Shown here: in pieces, positions 43,240 through 51,946 of the stretch
How the letters are laid out: every line of letters starts with the position of its first letter
How positions within the stretch are numbered: the first letter of the stretch is position 1
Source of the DNA: Achromobacter sp. UMC71
Lineage (GTDB): Bacteria; Pseudomonadota; Gammaproteobacteria; Burkholderiales; Burkholderiaceae_B
Assembly (NCBI RefSeq): GCF_014170305.1
Contig: NZ_LZZT01000059.1
Location: 52,298-116,297 of the forward strand
Direction: 5' to 3'
Length of the DNA: 64,000 nt
Position numbers and translations under genes: made by a program
Notes under the pieces: model-generated
Database searches by the model: none
The model's input: only the letters and a program-made list of their open reading frames with translations
Told to the model about the DNA's origin: nothing

Positions 43240-43698
43240 ATGGCCACGAAAGCAAAAGCTCCTGCCAAGAAAGTCACCAAGCCCGCCGTCAAGGCGCCCG
43301 CAAAGAAGGCTACCGCCGCCAAACCCGCAGTGAAGCCGGCAGCCAAGAAGGTCGTTGCCGCAAAGAAGGTCGCTGCCGCCCCCAAGGCTATCAAGGCTGC
43401 TCTGAACAAGACCCAGCTGATCGCCTACATCGTCGAGCAGTCCGGCGTTGAAGCCAAGTCGGTCAAGGCCGTCCTGGCCAGCCTGGAAACCTCGGTGCTG
43501 AGCTCCGTGGACAAGAAGGGCGCCGGCGAATTCACGCTGCCCGGCCTGTTCAAGGTTGCCGTGCAGAAGGTTCCCGCCAAGGCCAAGCGCTTCGGCAAGG
43601 ATCCGTTCACCGGTGAAGAGCGTTGGTTCCCCGCCAAGCCGGCTTCGGTCAAGGTGAAGGTTCGCCCGCTCAAGAAGCTGAAGGACGCCGCGCAGTAA
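43240..43698 (+). CDS. HU-family DNA-binding protein with histone-H1-like N-terminal tail
   Basis: A 152-residue nucleoid protein. Residues 1-52 are a Lys/Ala/Pro tail with AKKVTKP- and AAKK-type repeats resembling eukaryotic H1 tails. Residues about 53-152 form an HU/IHF-like domain: LNKTQLIAYIVEQSGVEAKS, then GEFTLPGLFKVAVQKVPAKA, and GEERWFPAKPASVKVKVRPL. The ATG at 43240 is chosen because the tail begins there and the frame upstream is open only by chance. Histone-like proteins of this design are known in Bordetella and relatives, where they bind and compact DNA. A strong terminator follows. Confidence 0.9.
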   Translation: MATKAKAPAKKVTKPAVKAPAKKATAAKPAVKPAAKKVVAAKKVAAAPKAIKAALNKTQLIAYIVEQSGVEAKSVKAVLASLETSVLSSVDKKGAGEFTLPGLFKVAVQKVPAKAKRFGKDPFTGEERWFPAKPASVKVKVRPLKKLKDAAQ

Positions 43699-43726
43699 TT
43701 TCCGCGCGCGTATCCGGTCAAGCCGG

Positions 43727-43764
43727 AAAGGGCCTGCCCCGCATGGGGCGGGCCCTTTCTTTTT
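43727..43764 (+). terminator. Rho-independent terminator after the HU-like gene
   Basis: AAAGGGCCTGCCCC (43727-43740) pairs with GGGGCGGGCCCTTT (43745-43758; one wobble) around GCAT, followed by the T-rich TTTCTTTTT. It ends the HU-like transcript 28 bases after the stop. Confidence 0.93.
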
Positions 43765-43802
43765 CCCGCGGCCGCAACACGCCGCCGCCCATCCCCCGCG
43801 CT

Positions 43803-43832
43803 TTGCATGAACCCGGGCCGAACTGTTAGAAT
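43803..43832 (+). promoter_or_regulatory. Candidate promoter of the MarR gene
   Basis: TTGCAT (43803-43808) and TAGAAT (43827-43832) are separated by 18 bases, the same -10 sequence and spacing as the rpmB promoter. The MarR-type palindromes at 43837-43863 begin 5 bases downstream. Confidence 0.6.
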
Positions 43833-43836
43833 TTAT

Positions 43837-43863
43837 CTTTACGTGAAGAAACTTTATATAAAG
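43837..43863. promoter_or_regulatory. Tandem MarR operator candidates
   Basis: CTTTACGTGAAG (43837-43848, one mismatch) and CTTTATATAAAG (43852-43863, perfect) are two 12-bp palindromes with centres 15 bases apart. They sit between the -10 and the MarR start codon, so a bound dimer would block transcription. This is a typical place for autoregulation. Confidence 0.72.
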
Positions 43864-43868
43864 CCATC

Positions 43869-44381
43869 ATGAACGATCTCGTCGATCTGGTGCTGTCGCA
43901 GTGGGGCCAGGAATGCCCCAACCTGGACACCTCCCCCATGAGCGTCCTCAGCCGCGTGTTCCGCTTGAACGCCTTCGCGGCGCGCGACGTGAACCGCGCG
44001 TTCAAGCGCTACAACTTGCACCAGGGCGAATTCGATGTGCTCGCAACCCTGTACCGCACCGGCGCGCCCCACGCGATGAATCCGCAAAAGCTGGTCGATG
44101 CCCTGCTGCTGACCTCGGGCGCCATGACCAACCGCCTGGACCGCCTGGAGCAGGCTGGCCTGCTGGCGCGCACGCCCAACCCCGAAGACCGCCGCGGCGT
44201 CATCGTGGCCCTGACCGCCGAAGGCCTGCGCATCATCAAGCTGGTGCTCAAGGATTACTTGCGCGAACTGGATACGCTGCTCGCGCCCCTGAGCGCCGCC
44301 GAGCGCCGCCAGATGGCCGGCCTGCTGAAAAAACTGCTGATCCCGCACGACCAGGAAACGCCCGGCGGCGTCGGCGCCTGA
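43869..44381 (+). CDS. MarR-family transcriptional regulator
   Basis: A 170-residue winged-helix regulator. The recognition region LLLTSGAMTNRLDRLEQAGL (near residues 77-96) and the wing NPEDRRGVIVALT are classical MarR. It lacks any extra domain. MarR proteins usually repress themselves and a neighbouring efflux or degradation gene and are released by aromatic compounds. The two palindromes upstream (43837-43863) are the expected binding sites. The MFS transporter starts 51 bases downstream, so regulator and pump probably form one operon. The ATG has GCCATC upstream, a weak ribosome-binding site. Confidence 0.93.
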   Translation: MNDLVDLVLSQWGQECPNLDTSPMSVLSRVFRLNAFAARDVNRAFKRYNLHQGEFDVLATLYRTGAPHAMNPQKLVDALLLTSGAMTNRLDRLEQAGLLARTPNPEDRRGVIVALTAEGLRIIKLVLKDYLRELDTLLAPLSAAERRQMAGLLKKLLIPHDQETPGGVGA

Positions 44382-44431
44382 TTCCTGTCTTCTCCTTGCC
44401 CGCGGGCCCCAGGGCCCTGGATTCTTGCTAC

Positions 44432-45649
44432 ATGACTTCCGCTACAACCTCCGCCGCCGCGCCGCTGACCGCCCCCGTCATCCTGCTGATGTCGGTTGCC
44501 ACCGGCCTGGCGGTCGCCAGCAACTATTACGCCCAGCCACTGCTGCACACCATCGGTCAGCAGTTCTCGCTATCCAACGCCGCGGCCGGCAGCATCGTCA
44601 CCGTCGCGCAACTGAGCTACGCGGTCGGCCTGCTGCTGCTCGTGCCGCTGGGCGACATGGTCGAGCGCCGCGGCCTGATCGTGCTGATGACGCTGCTGTC
44701 GGCCGGCGGGCTGCTGGTATCCGCCTTTTCGTCCGATATCGTGATGCTGATGCTGGGCACGGCCATCACCGGCATGCTGTCGGTGGTGGCGCAGATCCTG
44801 GTGCCGTTCGCCGCCACCCTGGCCGCGCCGCATGAACGCGGCAAGGCCGTGGGCACCGTCATGAGCGGCCTGCTGCTGGGCATCCTGCTGGCGCGCACGA
44901 TCGCCGGCGCGCTGGCCGACCTGGGCAGCTGGCGCACCGTGTATTGGGTGGCCGCCATCCTGATGCTGGCCATGTCCTGCGCGCTATGGAAGGTGCTGCC
45001 GCGCTACCAGAGCCCGGCCGGCATGAGCTATCCGCGGCTGCTGGGCTCGATCTTCCGCATGTACGCCGAAGAACCCCTGTTCCGCGGCCGCTCGCTGCTG
45101 GGCTTTCTGCTGTTCGCCGCGTTCAGCATGCTGTGGACGCCCCTGACCTTCCTGCTGTCCAGCCCGCCTTACCAGTTCAACAACACCACGATCGGGCTGT
45201 TCGGTCTGGCCGGGGCCGCCGGCGCCTATGCCGCCAACCGCTTCGGCCGGCTGGCCGACCGGGGCCTGGGCAACCAGGCCACCCGGATCGGCCTGCTGCT
45301 CCTGTTGGCCTCCTGGGGCCTGATGGCCTTCGGCCAGGCCTCGGTGATCGCGCTGCTGGCCGGCATCCTGATCCAGGATCTGGCGATCCAGGGCGTCCAT
45401 GTCACCAATACCAGTTCGCTCTACCGCCTGCGCCCCGAAGCCCGCAGCCGCCTGACGGCCGGCTACATGACCAGCTATTTCATCGGCGGCGCCACCGGAT
45501 CGCTGGTATCGTCCTGGCTGTACTCCCATTTTGGCTGGCCCGGCGTGGTCACCGCGGGCGCCGTTCTCGGGGCCATAACCCTGGCCTACGGCATGCTGGC
45601 GGCAAGCGCCCGCATCCCGGAAACGGCCCCGTCCCCTATCCGCGCCTAG
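44432..45649 (+). CDS. MFS transporter controlled with the MarR gene
   Basis: A 405-residue inner-membrane transporter with 12 predicted helices. The segment GLAVASNYYAQPLLHTIGQQ and the loop 2-3 motif GDMVERRGLIVLM are those of the drug-efflux-like MFS group. Start ATG 44432 begins the hydrophobic N-terminus; the frame is open upstream but inside the MarR gene. It follows the MarR gene by 51 bases. Regulator-linked export of an aromatic or drug-like compound is likely. The substrate is unknown. Confidence 0.9.
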   Translation: MTSATTSAAAPLTAPVILLMSVATGLAVASNYYAQPLLHTIGQQFSLSNAAAGSIVTVAQLSYAVGLLLLVPLGDMVERRGLIVLMTLLSAGGLLVSAFSSDIVMLMLGTAITGMLSVVAQILVPFAATLAAPHERGKAVGTVMSGLLLGILLARTIAGALADLGSWRTVYWVAAILMLAMSCALWKVLPRYQSPAGMSYPRLLGSIFRMYAEEPLFRGRSLLGFLLFAAFSMLWTPLTFLLSSPPYQFNNTTIGLFGLAGAAGAYAANRFGRLADRGLGNQATRIGLLLLLASWGLMAFGQASVIALLAGILIQDLAIQGVHVTNTSSLYRLRPEARSRLTAGYMTSYFIGGATGSLVSSWLYSHFGWPGVVTAGAVLGAITLAYGMLAASARIPETAPSPIRA

Positions 45650-45736
45650 CACCTCCTATAATCAGGGGTTTTGGCCGCCCCCGCGCTCCGTGCGCAGGGG
45701 CGGTTCACCCATTTTTTCGCCATCGCGCACGAGCCC

Positions 45737-48394
45737 ATGCAGGAACGTTACCTCCCCACTACCGTCGAAGCGGCCGCCCACCAAGACTGGCAGGCACGCG
45801 ACGCCTATCTGGTCCAAGAACACGCCAAGAACCCGGACGGCTCCGAGAAGCCGAAGTTCTACGCCTGCTCGATGCTGCCCTATCCCAGCGGCAAGCTGCA
45901 CATGGGCCACGTGCGCAACTACACCATCAACGACATGATGGCGCGCCAGCTGCGCATGCGGGGCTACAACGTCCAGATGCCGATGGGCTGGGACGCCTTC
46001 GGCATGCCGGCCGAGAACGCCGCCATCAAGTCCAAGGTGCCGCCCGCCAAATGGACCTACGACAACATCGCTTACATGAAGAAGCAGATGAAGTCGATGG
46101 GCCTGGCGATCGACTGGTCGCGCGAAATGTGCGCCTGCGACCCCGAGTACTACAAATGGAACCAGTGGCTGTTCCTGAAGATGCTCGAAAAGGGCGTCGC
46201 CTACCGCAAGACCCAGGTCGTCAACTGGGACCCGGTCGACCAGACCGTGCTGGCCAACGAGCAGGTCATCGACGGCCGCGGCTGGCGCTCGGGCGCGCCG
46301 GTTGAAAAGCGCGAGATCCCGGGCTACTACCTGCGCATCACCGACTACGCCGACGAACTGCTCGGCGCCGTCCAGAACGACCTGCCCGGCTGGCCCGAGC
46401 GCGTGCGCCTGATGCAGGAAAACTGGATCGGCAAATCCGAAGGCCTGCGCTTCGCCTTCCCGCACCAGATCGCCGGCCAGGACGGCCAACTGATCCAGGA
46501 CGGCAAGCTGTACGTCTTCACCACCCGCGCCGACACCATCATGGGCGTGACCTTCTGCGCCGTGGCGCCGGAACACCCCCTGGCCACGCACGCCGCGCAG
46601 TCCAACCCGGCGCTGGCCGCCTTCATCGAGCAATGCAAGCTGGGCGGCACCACCGAAGCCGAGCTGGCCACGCGCGAAAAGGAAGGCATGCCCACGGGTC
46701 TGACCGTGACCCATCCGGTCACCGGCGCCCCGGTTGACGTCTGGGTCGGCAACTACGTGCTCATGACCTACGGCGACGGCGCCGTGATGGGCGTGCCCGC
46801 CCACGACGAACGCGATTTCGCCTTCGCCAAGAAATACGACCTGGCGATCCGCCAGGTCGTGGACGTGGCCGGCAAAACCTACTCCACCGACGCCTGGCAA
46901 GAGTGGTACGGCGACAAGCAAGCCGGCCGCACCATCAACTCCGGCAAATACGACGGCCTCTCGCACAAAGAAGCGGTTGACGCCATTGCCATCGACCTGG
47001 GCGCGCAAGGCCTGGGCGAAAAGCAGACCACCTGGCGCCTGCGCGACTGGGGCATCTCGCGCCAGCGCTACTGGGGCACCCCGATCCCCATCATCCACTG
47101 CGCTGATTGCGGCCCCGTGCCGGTCCCCGAAAAAGACCTGCCCGTGGTGCTGCCCGACGACCTGATCCCGGACGGCAGCGGCAACCCGCTGGCCAAGAAC
47201 GAAGCCTTCCTGTCCTGCGCCTGCCCCAGCTGCGGCAAGCCCGCGCGCCGCGAAACCGACACGATGGACACCTTCGTGGACTCGTCCTGGTACTTCATGC
47301 GCTACACGTCGCCCGGCAACCATACCGCCATGGTCGACTCGCGCAATGACTACTGGATGCCGATGGACCAATACATCGGCGGCATCGAGCACGCGGTCCT
47401 GCACCTGCTGTACGCCCGCTTCTGGACCAAGGTCATGCGCGACATGGGCCTGCTCAACTTCGACGAGCCCTTCACCAAGCTGCTGTGCCAGGGCATGGTG
47501 CTGAACCACATCTATTCGCGCAAGAACGCCCAGGGCGGCATCGAATACTTCTGGCCCGAAGAAGTCGAAAACATCTATGACGCCCGCGGCGCCATCACCG
47601 GCGCCAAGCTCAAGTCCGATGGTTCGGACGTGACCTACGGCGGCGTGGGCACCATGTCCAAGTCCAAGAACAACGGCGTCGATCCGCAATCCCTGATCGA
47701 CACCCTGGGCGCGGACACGGCACGCCTGTTCGTCATGTTCGCCAGCCCGCCCGAGCAGACCCTCGAATGGTCCGACTCCGGCGTCGAAGGTTCCAACCGC
47801 TTCCTGCGCCGCCTGTGGTCCATCAGCTACGCGCAGCGCGACACCGTGGCCCGCGGCCTGGCCGCCGGCGCCCAATGGGCCGACGCCCCGGCTGCCGTAA
47901 AGGATCTGCGCCGCGAGGTCTACAACCTGCTCAAGCAGGCCGACTACGACTACCAGCGCATCCAGTACAACACTGTCGTGTCCGCGTGCATGAAAATGCT
48001 CAACGCCATCGACGACGCCAAGCTGCCCGAAGGCGCCCACGCCGATGCCGCGTATACCGAAACCCTCGGCATCCTGCTGCGCGTGCTGTACCCCGTGGTG
48101 CCGCACATCACCTGGCACCTGTGGCAAGACCTGGGCTACGCCAAAGAGCTGGGCGACCTGCTCGACGCGCCGTGGCCGCATGTCGACGAAGCCGCGCTGG
48201 TGGCCGATGAAATCGAACTGATGCTGCAGGTCAACGGCAAGCTGCGCGGCTCGATCCGCGTGGCCGCCAAGGCCGCCAAGGAAGACATCGAGCAGCTCGC
48301 CGCCGCCCAGGAAGAGGTCGCCCGCTACCTGGAAGGCCGCCCGCCCAAGCGGGTTATCGTGGTTCCGGGCAAACTGGTCAACGTCGTAGGCTGA
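45737..48394 (+). CDS. leuS: Leucyl-tRNA synthetase
   Basis: Charges tRNA(Leu) in the cytosol. The 885-residue class I enzyme has the HIGH-type motif PYPSGKLHMGHVRNY (near residues 47-61), the CP1 editing domain (TTRADTIMGVTFCAVAPEHP), a zinc-like Cys region (CADCGPV; CACPSCGKPA) and the KMSKS-type motif TMSKSKNNGVDP. The ATG at 45737 is chosen from the family N-terminus MQERYLPTTVEAAAH; the frame is open 22 codons upstream. Its last base is shared with the lptE start (TGATG), so the two are coupled. A 913-codon minus-strand frame across the gene is a codon-bias shadow. Confidence 0.98.
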   Translation: MQERYLPTTVEAAAHQDWQARDAYLVQEHAKNPDGSEKPKFYACSMLPYPSGKLHMGHVRNYTINDMMARQLRMRGYNVQMPMGWDAFGMPAENAAIKSKVPPAKWTYDNIAYMKKQMKSMGLAIDWSREMCACDPEYYKWNQWLFLKMLEKGVAYRKTQVVNWDPVDQTVLANEQVIDGRGWRSGAPVEKREIPGYYLRITDYADELLGAVQNDLPGWPERVRLMQENWIGKSEGLRFAFPHQIAGQDGQLIQDGKLYVFTTRADTIMGVTFCAVAPEHPLATHAAQSNPALAAFIEQCKLGGTTEAELATREKEGMPTGLTVTHPVTGAPVDVWVGNYVLMTYGDGAVMGVPAHDERDFAFAKKYDLAIRQVVDVAGKTYSTDAWQEWYGDKQAGRTINSGKYDGLSHKEAVDAIAIDLGAQGLGEKQTTWRLRDWGISRQRYWGTPIPIIHCADCGPVPVPEKDLPVVLPDDLIPDGSGNPLAKNEAFLSCACPSCGKPARRETDTMDTFVDSSWYFMRYTSPGNHTAMVDSRNDYWMPMDQYIGGIEHAVLHLLYARFWTKVMRDMGLLNFDEPFTKLLCQGMVLNHIYSRKNAQGGIEYFWPEEVENIYDARGAITGAKLKSDGSDVTYGGVGTMSKSKNNGVDPQSLIDTLGADTARLFVMFASPPEQTLEWSDSGVEGSNRFLRRLWSISYAQRDTVARGLAAGAQWADAPAAVKDLRREVYNLLKQADYDYQRIQYNTVVSACMKMLNAIDDAKLPEGAHADAAYTETLGILLRVLYPVVPHITWHLWQDLGYAKELGDLLDAPWPHVDEAALVADEIELMLQVNGKLRGSIRVAAKAAKEDIEQLAAAQEEVARYLEGRPPKRVIVVPGKLVNVVG

Positions 48395-49068
48395 TGAGGT
48401 CAAGCATGTACTTCGCCGGGCAACAAACGCACTCTCCCCGCCAATCGTGGCTGCTGCGCGGCGCCTGCCTGGCGCTGTTCATGCTGCTGACGGCCTGCGG
48501 TTTCGCGCTGCGCGGGGTCACCCCGCTGCCGTTCCAGACGCTCTACATCGGCATCCCCGACAACACCTTGTTCGGCGCCGATGTGCGGCGCGCGCTGCGG
48601 GCGGCGTCCCCCGACACCAAGCTGGTGGCCACGCCCAAGGAAGCGCAAGCGATCCTGCAGCAGGTCGGCAACGAACGCACGCTGCGCGAAGTGTCGCTGA
48701 ACGCGCAGGGCCGGGTCGAGGAATACGAACTCGGCATCAACTACACCTTCCGTCTCATCGACGACAAGGGCCGCGCCCTGATTCCGGACACCACGTTGTC
48801 GATCTACCGCGAAATGCCCTACGACGACCAGATCGTCCAGGCCAAGCAAGGGCAGATCGAAACGCTGTACAACGCCATGCAGCGCGACCTGGTCTCGCGC
48901 CTGCTGCGCCGCATGACCGCGCCGGAAGTGCGCAAGGCGTTCGAAACCCGCGAACAACGTGCAGAAGACGGCGAAATCCCGCTGTATGACCCGGCCGCGC
49001 CGCAGCAACGCAGCACCCCGGCGCCGTGGCAGACCCCGTCCACCACCGATCCGGCCAACCTGCGCTGA
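48394..49068 (+). CDS. lptE: LPS-assembly lipoprotein LptE
   Basis: Plugs the LptD barrel and helps insert lipopolysaccharide into the outer membrane. The 224-residue protein has a lipoprotein signal ending LLTA-C (near residue 35) and LptE sequence (GFALRGVTPLPFQTLYIGIP; VEEYELGINYTFRLID). ATGs at 48394 and 48406 are both possible; the first overlaps the leuS stop. The C-terminus is Pro/Gln-rich and probably flexible. The order leuS-lptE-holA is conserved in betaproteobacteria and gammaproteobacteria. Confidence 0.93.
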   Translation: MRSSMYFAGQQTHSPRQSWLLRGACLALFMLLTACGFALRGVTPLPFQTLYIGIPDNTLFGADVRRALRAASPDTKLVATPKEAQAILQQVGNERTLREVSLNAQGRVEEYELGINYTFRLIDDKGRALIPDTTLSIYREMPYDDQIVQAKQGQIETLYNAMQRDLVSRLLRRMTAPEVRKAFETREQRAEDGEIPLYDPAAPQQRSTPAPWQTPSTTDPANLR

Positions 49069-49071
49069 CCG

Positions 49072-50130
49072 ATGGCACAGCCTCTGGACGCGGATCGCCT
49101 GGCTGACCACCTGCAGCGGGCGGGCAACCGCCTCGCCCCGCTGTATACGGTGTCCGGCGACGAGCCGCTGCTGGTAACCGAGGCCGTCGACGCGCTGCGC
49201 GCCGCCGGCCGCAACGCCGGCTACACCGACCGCCTGTCGATGGTGATGGACGCGCGCAGCGACTGGAGTTCGGTCACCGCCGCCACGCAAAGCGTGTCGC
49301 TGTTCGGCGACCGCCGCATCCTTGAACTCAAGATCCCGACCGGCAAGCCCGGCAAGACGGGCGCCGACACCCTGGCCCGCCTGGCCGAACAGGCCGAAAA
49401 GCAGGCGGACAACCCCGATACGCTGATCCTCATCGCCCTGCCGCGCCTGGATAAGGCCACCCGCGAAAGCCGCTGGGTCCAGGCCCTGAACCGGGGCGGC
49501 ATGATGGTCGACATCGCCAACATCGAGCGCACCCGCCTGCCCGCCTGGGTCGGCCAGCGCCTGGCCCGCCAGAACCAGCGGGCCGACAACGCCACGCTGC
49601 AATGGATGGCCGACAAGGTCGAAGGCAACCTGCTGGCCGCGCACCAGGAAATCCAGAAGCTCGGCCTGCTCTACCCGGAAGGCCAGCTGGCCGCCGAAGA
49701 CGTCGAACGCGCCGTGCTCAACGTGGCGCGCTATGACGTGTTCGGCCTGCGCGACGCGATGCTCGCGGGCGACATCGCCCGCACCATCCGCATGATCGAC
49801 GGCCTGCGCGCCGAAGGCGAGGCCCTGCCCCTGGTACTGTGGGCGGTCGGCGAAGAAATCCGCCTGCTGGCGCGCGTCGCCGAAGCCCGCAGCCTGGGCC
49901 AGGACGCCAACGGCCTGATGCGCCGCCTGCGCATTTTCGGGACCCACGAACGCCTGGCCCTGCAGGCGCTGGGGCGCGTCCACCCCGCCGTCTGGCCCGC
50001 CGCCGTGCAACACGCTCACGAAGTCGACCGCCTCATCAAGGGGCTGTCCGTCCCGGGGCGCCTGTCCGACCCCTGGGAAGAAATGACCCGTCTCGCCCTG
50101 CGCGTGGCTGCCGCCGGCGGCCGACCGTGA
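49072..50130 (+). CDS. holA: DNA polymerase III delta subunit
   Basis: A 352-residue clamp-loader subunit that opens the beta sliding clamp. The N-terminal part (LAPLYTVSGDEPLLVTEAVD) and the middle (RLPAWVGQRLARQNQRADNA) match HolA, which has a nonfunctional AAA+ fold, so the missing Walker motifs are normal. It begins 3 bases after the lptE stop. It ends in a 7-bp hairpin region. Confidence 0.94.
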   Translation: MAQPLDADRLADHLQRAGNRLAPLYTVSGDEPLLVTEAVDALRAAGRNAGYTDRLSMVMDARSDWSSVTAATQSVSLFGDRRILELKIPTGKPGKTGADTLARLAEQAEKQADNPDTLILIALPRLDKATRESRWVQALNRGGMMVDIANIERTRLPAWVGQRLARQNQRADNATLQWMADKVEGNLLAAHQEIQKLGLLYPEGQLAAEDVERAVLNVARYDVFGLRDAMLAGDIARTIRMIDGLRAEGEALPLVLWAVGEEIRLLARVAEARSLGQDANGLMRRLRIFGTHERLALQALGRVHPAVWPAAVQHAHEVDRLIKGLSVPGRLSDPWEEMTRLALRVAAAGGRP

Positions 50131-50147
50131 GGGCGGCCTAGCCGCCC
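50131..50147 (+). terminator. Short hairpin after holA
   Basis: GGGCGGC (50131-50137) and GCCGCCC (50141-50147) form a 7-bp stem with a 3-base loop directly after the holA stop. No T-tract follows, so it is weak evidence for termination. Confidence 0.4.
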
Positions 50148-50231
50148 CGGCCCAGCGCCTATCCCCCCCGGCCGCCTGGCCGGATAAACTATCCCCATCC
50201 CTGCCGGCGGCGCCCGCGCCGCCCTACTACT

Positions 50232-51512
50232 ATGAACGACGCCGTCATGTCCTCGTCTTCCATCGAACAAGCCATGCTGACCCTGGGCGAGAACGCGCGC
50301 CGGGCCTCGCGCGCCATGATGCGCGCCAACAGCGCCGCCAAGAACCAGGCCCTGCTGGCCATGGCCGAGGCGCTGGCCGCTAACCAGGATGAGCTCCTGG
50401 CCGCCAATGCCAAGGATGTCGCCGCCGCCCGCGCCAACGGCCTGGAGCCGGCCCTGCTCGACCGCCTGACGCTGTCGGAAAAGACCCTGGCCCACATGGC
50501 CGAAGGCCTGCGTCAGATCGCCGCCCTGCCCGACCCCATCGGCAGCATCACCGCCACTACCGTGCGCCCCAACGGCATGCGGGTGGCCCAGATGCGCGTG
50601 CCGCTGGGCGTAATCGGCATCATTTACGAATCGCGCCCCAACGTCACCATCGACGCGGCGGCGCTGTGCCTCAAATCCGGCAACGCCGCCATCCTGCGCG
50701 GCGGCAGCGAGGCCCTGCACTCCAACGTGGCGCTGGGCCGCATCGTCCAGCTCGGGCTGGCCGCCGCCGGCCTGCCGCAAGACGCCGTGCAGGTCGTCGC
50801 CACGGCCGACCGCGCCGCGGTGGGCAAGCTCATTACCATGACCGAGCACATCGACGTCATCGTGCCGCGCGGCGGCAAGGGCCTGATCGCCCGCCTGGCC
50901 CAAGAGGCCCGCGTGCCGCTCATCAAGCACCTGGACGGCAACTGCCATATCTATATCGACGCGGCCGCCGATCCCGACAAGGCCCACGCCATCGCCTTCA
51001 ACGCCAAGACCTACCGCTACGGCATCTGCGGCGCGATGGAAACCCTGCTGGTGGACGCGGTTGCCGCCGTGTCCATCCTGCCGGGCCTGGCCGCCGCGCT
51101 GACCGAACACGGCGTCGAACTGCGCGGCTGCCCGCGCACGCTGGCGCTGCTGCCGTCCGCCCTGCCTGCCACCGACGAAGACTGGGGCACCGAATACCTG
51201 GGCCCGATCCTGGCGATCCGTATCGTCGACTCGTTGGACGACGCCATCGAACACATCGCGCGCTGGGGCTCCGGCCATACCGACGCGATCGTCACCGAAG
51301 ACCTGTCCTCGGCCCAGCGCTTCCAGCGCGAGGTCGATTCCAGTTCGGTCTACGTCAACCTGCCCACTTGCTTCGCGGACGGCTTCGAATACGGCCTGGG
51401 CGCGGAAATCGGCATCTCGACCAACCGCCTGCACGCCCGCGGCCCGGTCGGCCTGGAAGGCCTGACCACGCTCAAGTGGATCTTGACCGGCGAAGGCCAG
51501 ACCCGCGGCTAA
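50232..51512 (+). CDS. proA: Gamma-glutamyl phosphate reductase
   Basis: Second step of proline synthesis: reduces gamma-glutamyl phosphate to glutamate semialdehyde with NADPH. The 426-residue aldehyde-dehydrogenase-fold protein has ANAKDVAAARANGLEPALLD, VIYESRPNVTIDAAALC in the form IGIIYESRPNVTIDAAALC, and the catalytic Cys in TYRYGICGAMETLL. ATGs at 50232 and 50247 are possible. It follows holA by about 100 bases. ProB is not in the window, as is common in this family of bacteria. Confidence 0.97.
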   Translation: MNDAVMSSSSIEQAMLTLGENARRASRAMMRANSAAKNQALLAMAEALAANQDELLAANAKDVAAARANGLEPALLDRLTLSEKTLAHMAEGLRQIAALPDPIGSITATTVRPNGMRVAQMRVPLGVIGIIYESRPNVTIDAAALCLKSGNAAILRGGSEALHSNVALGRIVQLGLAAAGLPQDAVQVVATADRAAVGKLITMTEHIDVIVPRGGKGLIARLAQEARVPLIKHLDGNCHIYIDAAADPDKAHAIAFNAKTYRYGICGAMETLLVDAVAAVSILPGLAAALTEHGVELRGCPRTLALLPSALPATDEDWGTEYLGPILAIRIVDSLDDAIEHIARWGSGHTDAIVTEDLSSAQRFQREVDSSSVYVNLPTCFADGFEYGLGAEIGISTNRLHARGPVGLEGLTTLKWILTGEGQTRG

Positions 51513-51560
51513 CCCTTCACCCTTATCTTGCGGCGCCGCCGCGCACTTGTCGGAATTTTC

Positions 51561-51941
51561 ATGCATTCACCCGCCATGGCCATGGCCTTCAGCCTTTTCG
51601 TGTTGTGCTTCATCACCTGCTCGCTCTGCGGCATCGTGGTGTTCTTCGTCAAAAGCAAACAGATCAACGCGGCCTTCAAGCACCCCTACCTGCAGCATCG
51701 CCCGTTCAAGGCCTACCCGCTGGCCATCCAGGCCGCGATCATGCTGGATTATTTCTTCCGCCTGATGTTTCCGGGCACGCGCTTCTGGCTCATCGGCAAC
51801 GCCAATGACCTGCTGCCGCACCTCGATCCCAAGAAAGCGCCGCTGTCCCTGAAATGGCCCATCGTCGGTTTCTGGGGTTCGTGCTGGCTCGGCCTGATCG
51901 CCATGATCGCGCTGTGGACCATGCTGTACCTGGGAGCCTGA
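51561..51941 (+). CDS. Small membrane protein of unknown function
   Basis: A 126-residue protein with a hydrophobic N-terminal helix (AMAFSLFVLCFITCSLCGIVVFF), a second hydrophobic stretch near residues 58-68 and a C-terminal helix (WPIVGFWGSCWLGLIAMIAL...). The ATG at 51561 is chosen because the frame before it starts only at TTG. It is not recognised as any named family. It lies between proA and a 2-keto-4-pentenoate hydratase-like gene, 5 bases before the latter, so co-transcription with that gene is likely. Confidence 0.75.
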   Translation: MHSPAMAMAFSLFVLCFITCSLCGIVVFFVKSKQINAAFKHPYLQHRPFKAYPLAIQAAIMLDYFFRLMFPGTRFWLIGNANDLLPHLDPKKAPLSLKWPIVGFWGSCWLGLIAMIALWTMLYLGA

Positions 51942-51946
51942 CGCAC

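Noticed and set aside
45662..48403. A 913-codon open frame on the minus strand opposite leuS
   Set aside because: It mirrors the codon bias of leuS, its product is His/Gly/Val-rich without domains, and leuS is certain. A GC-rich antisense shadow.
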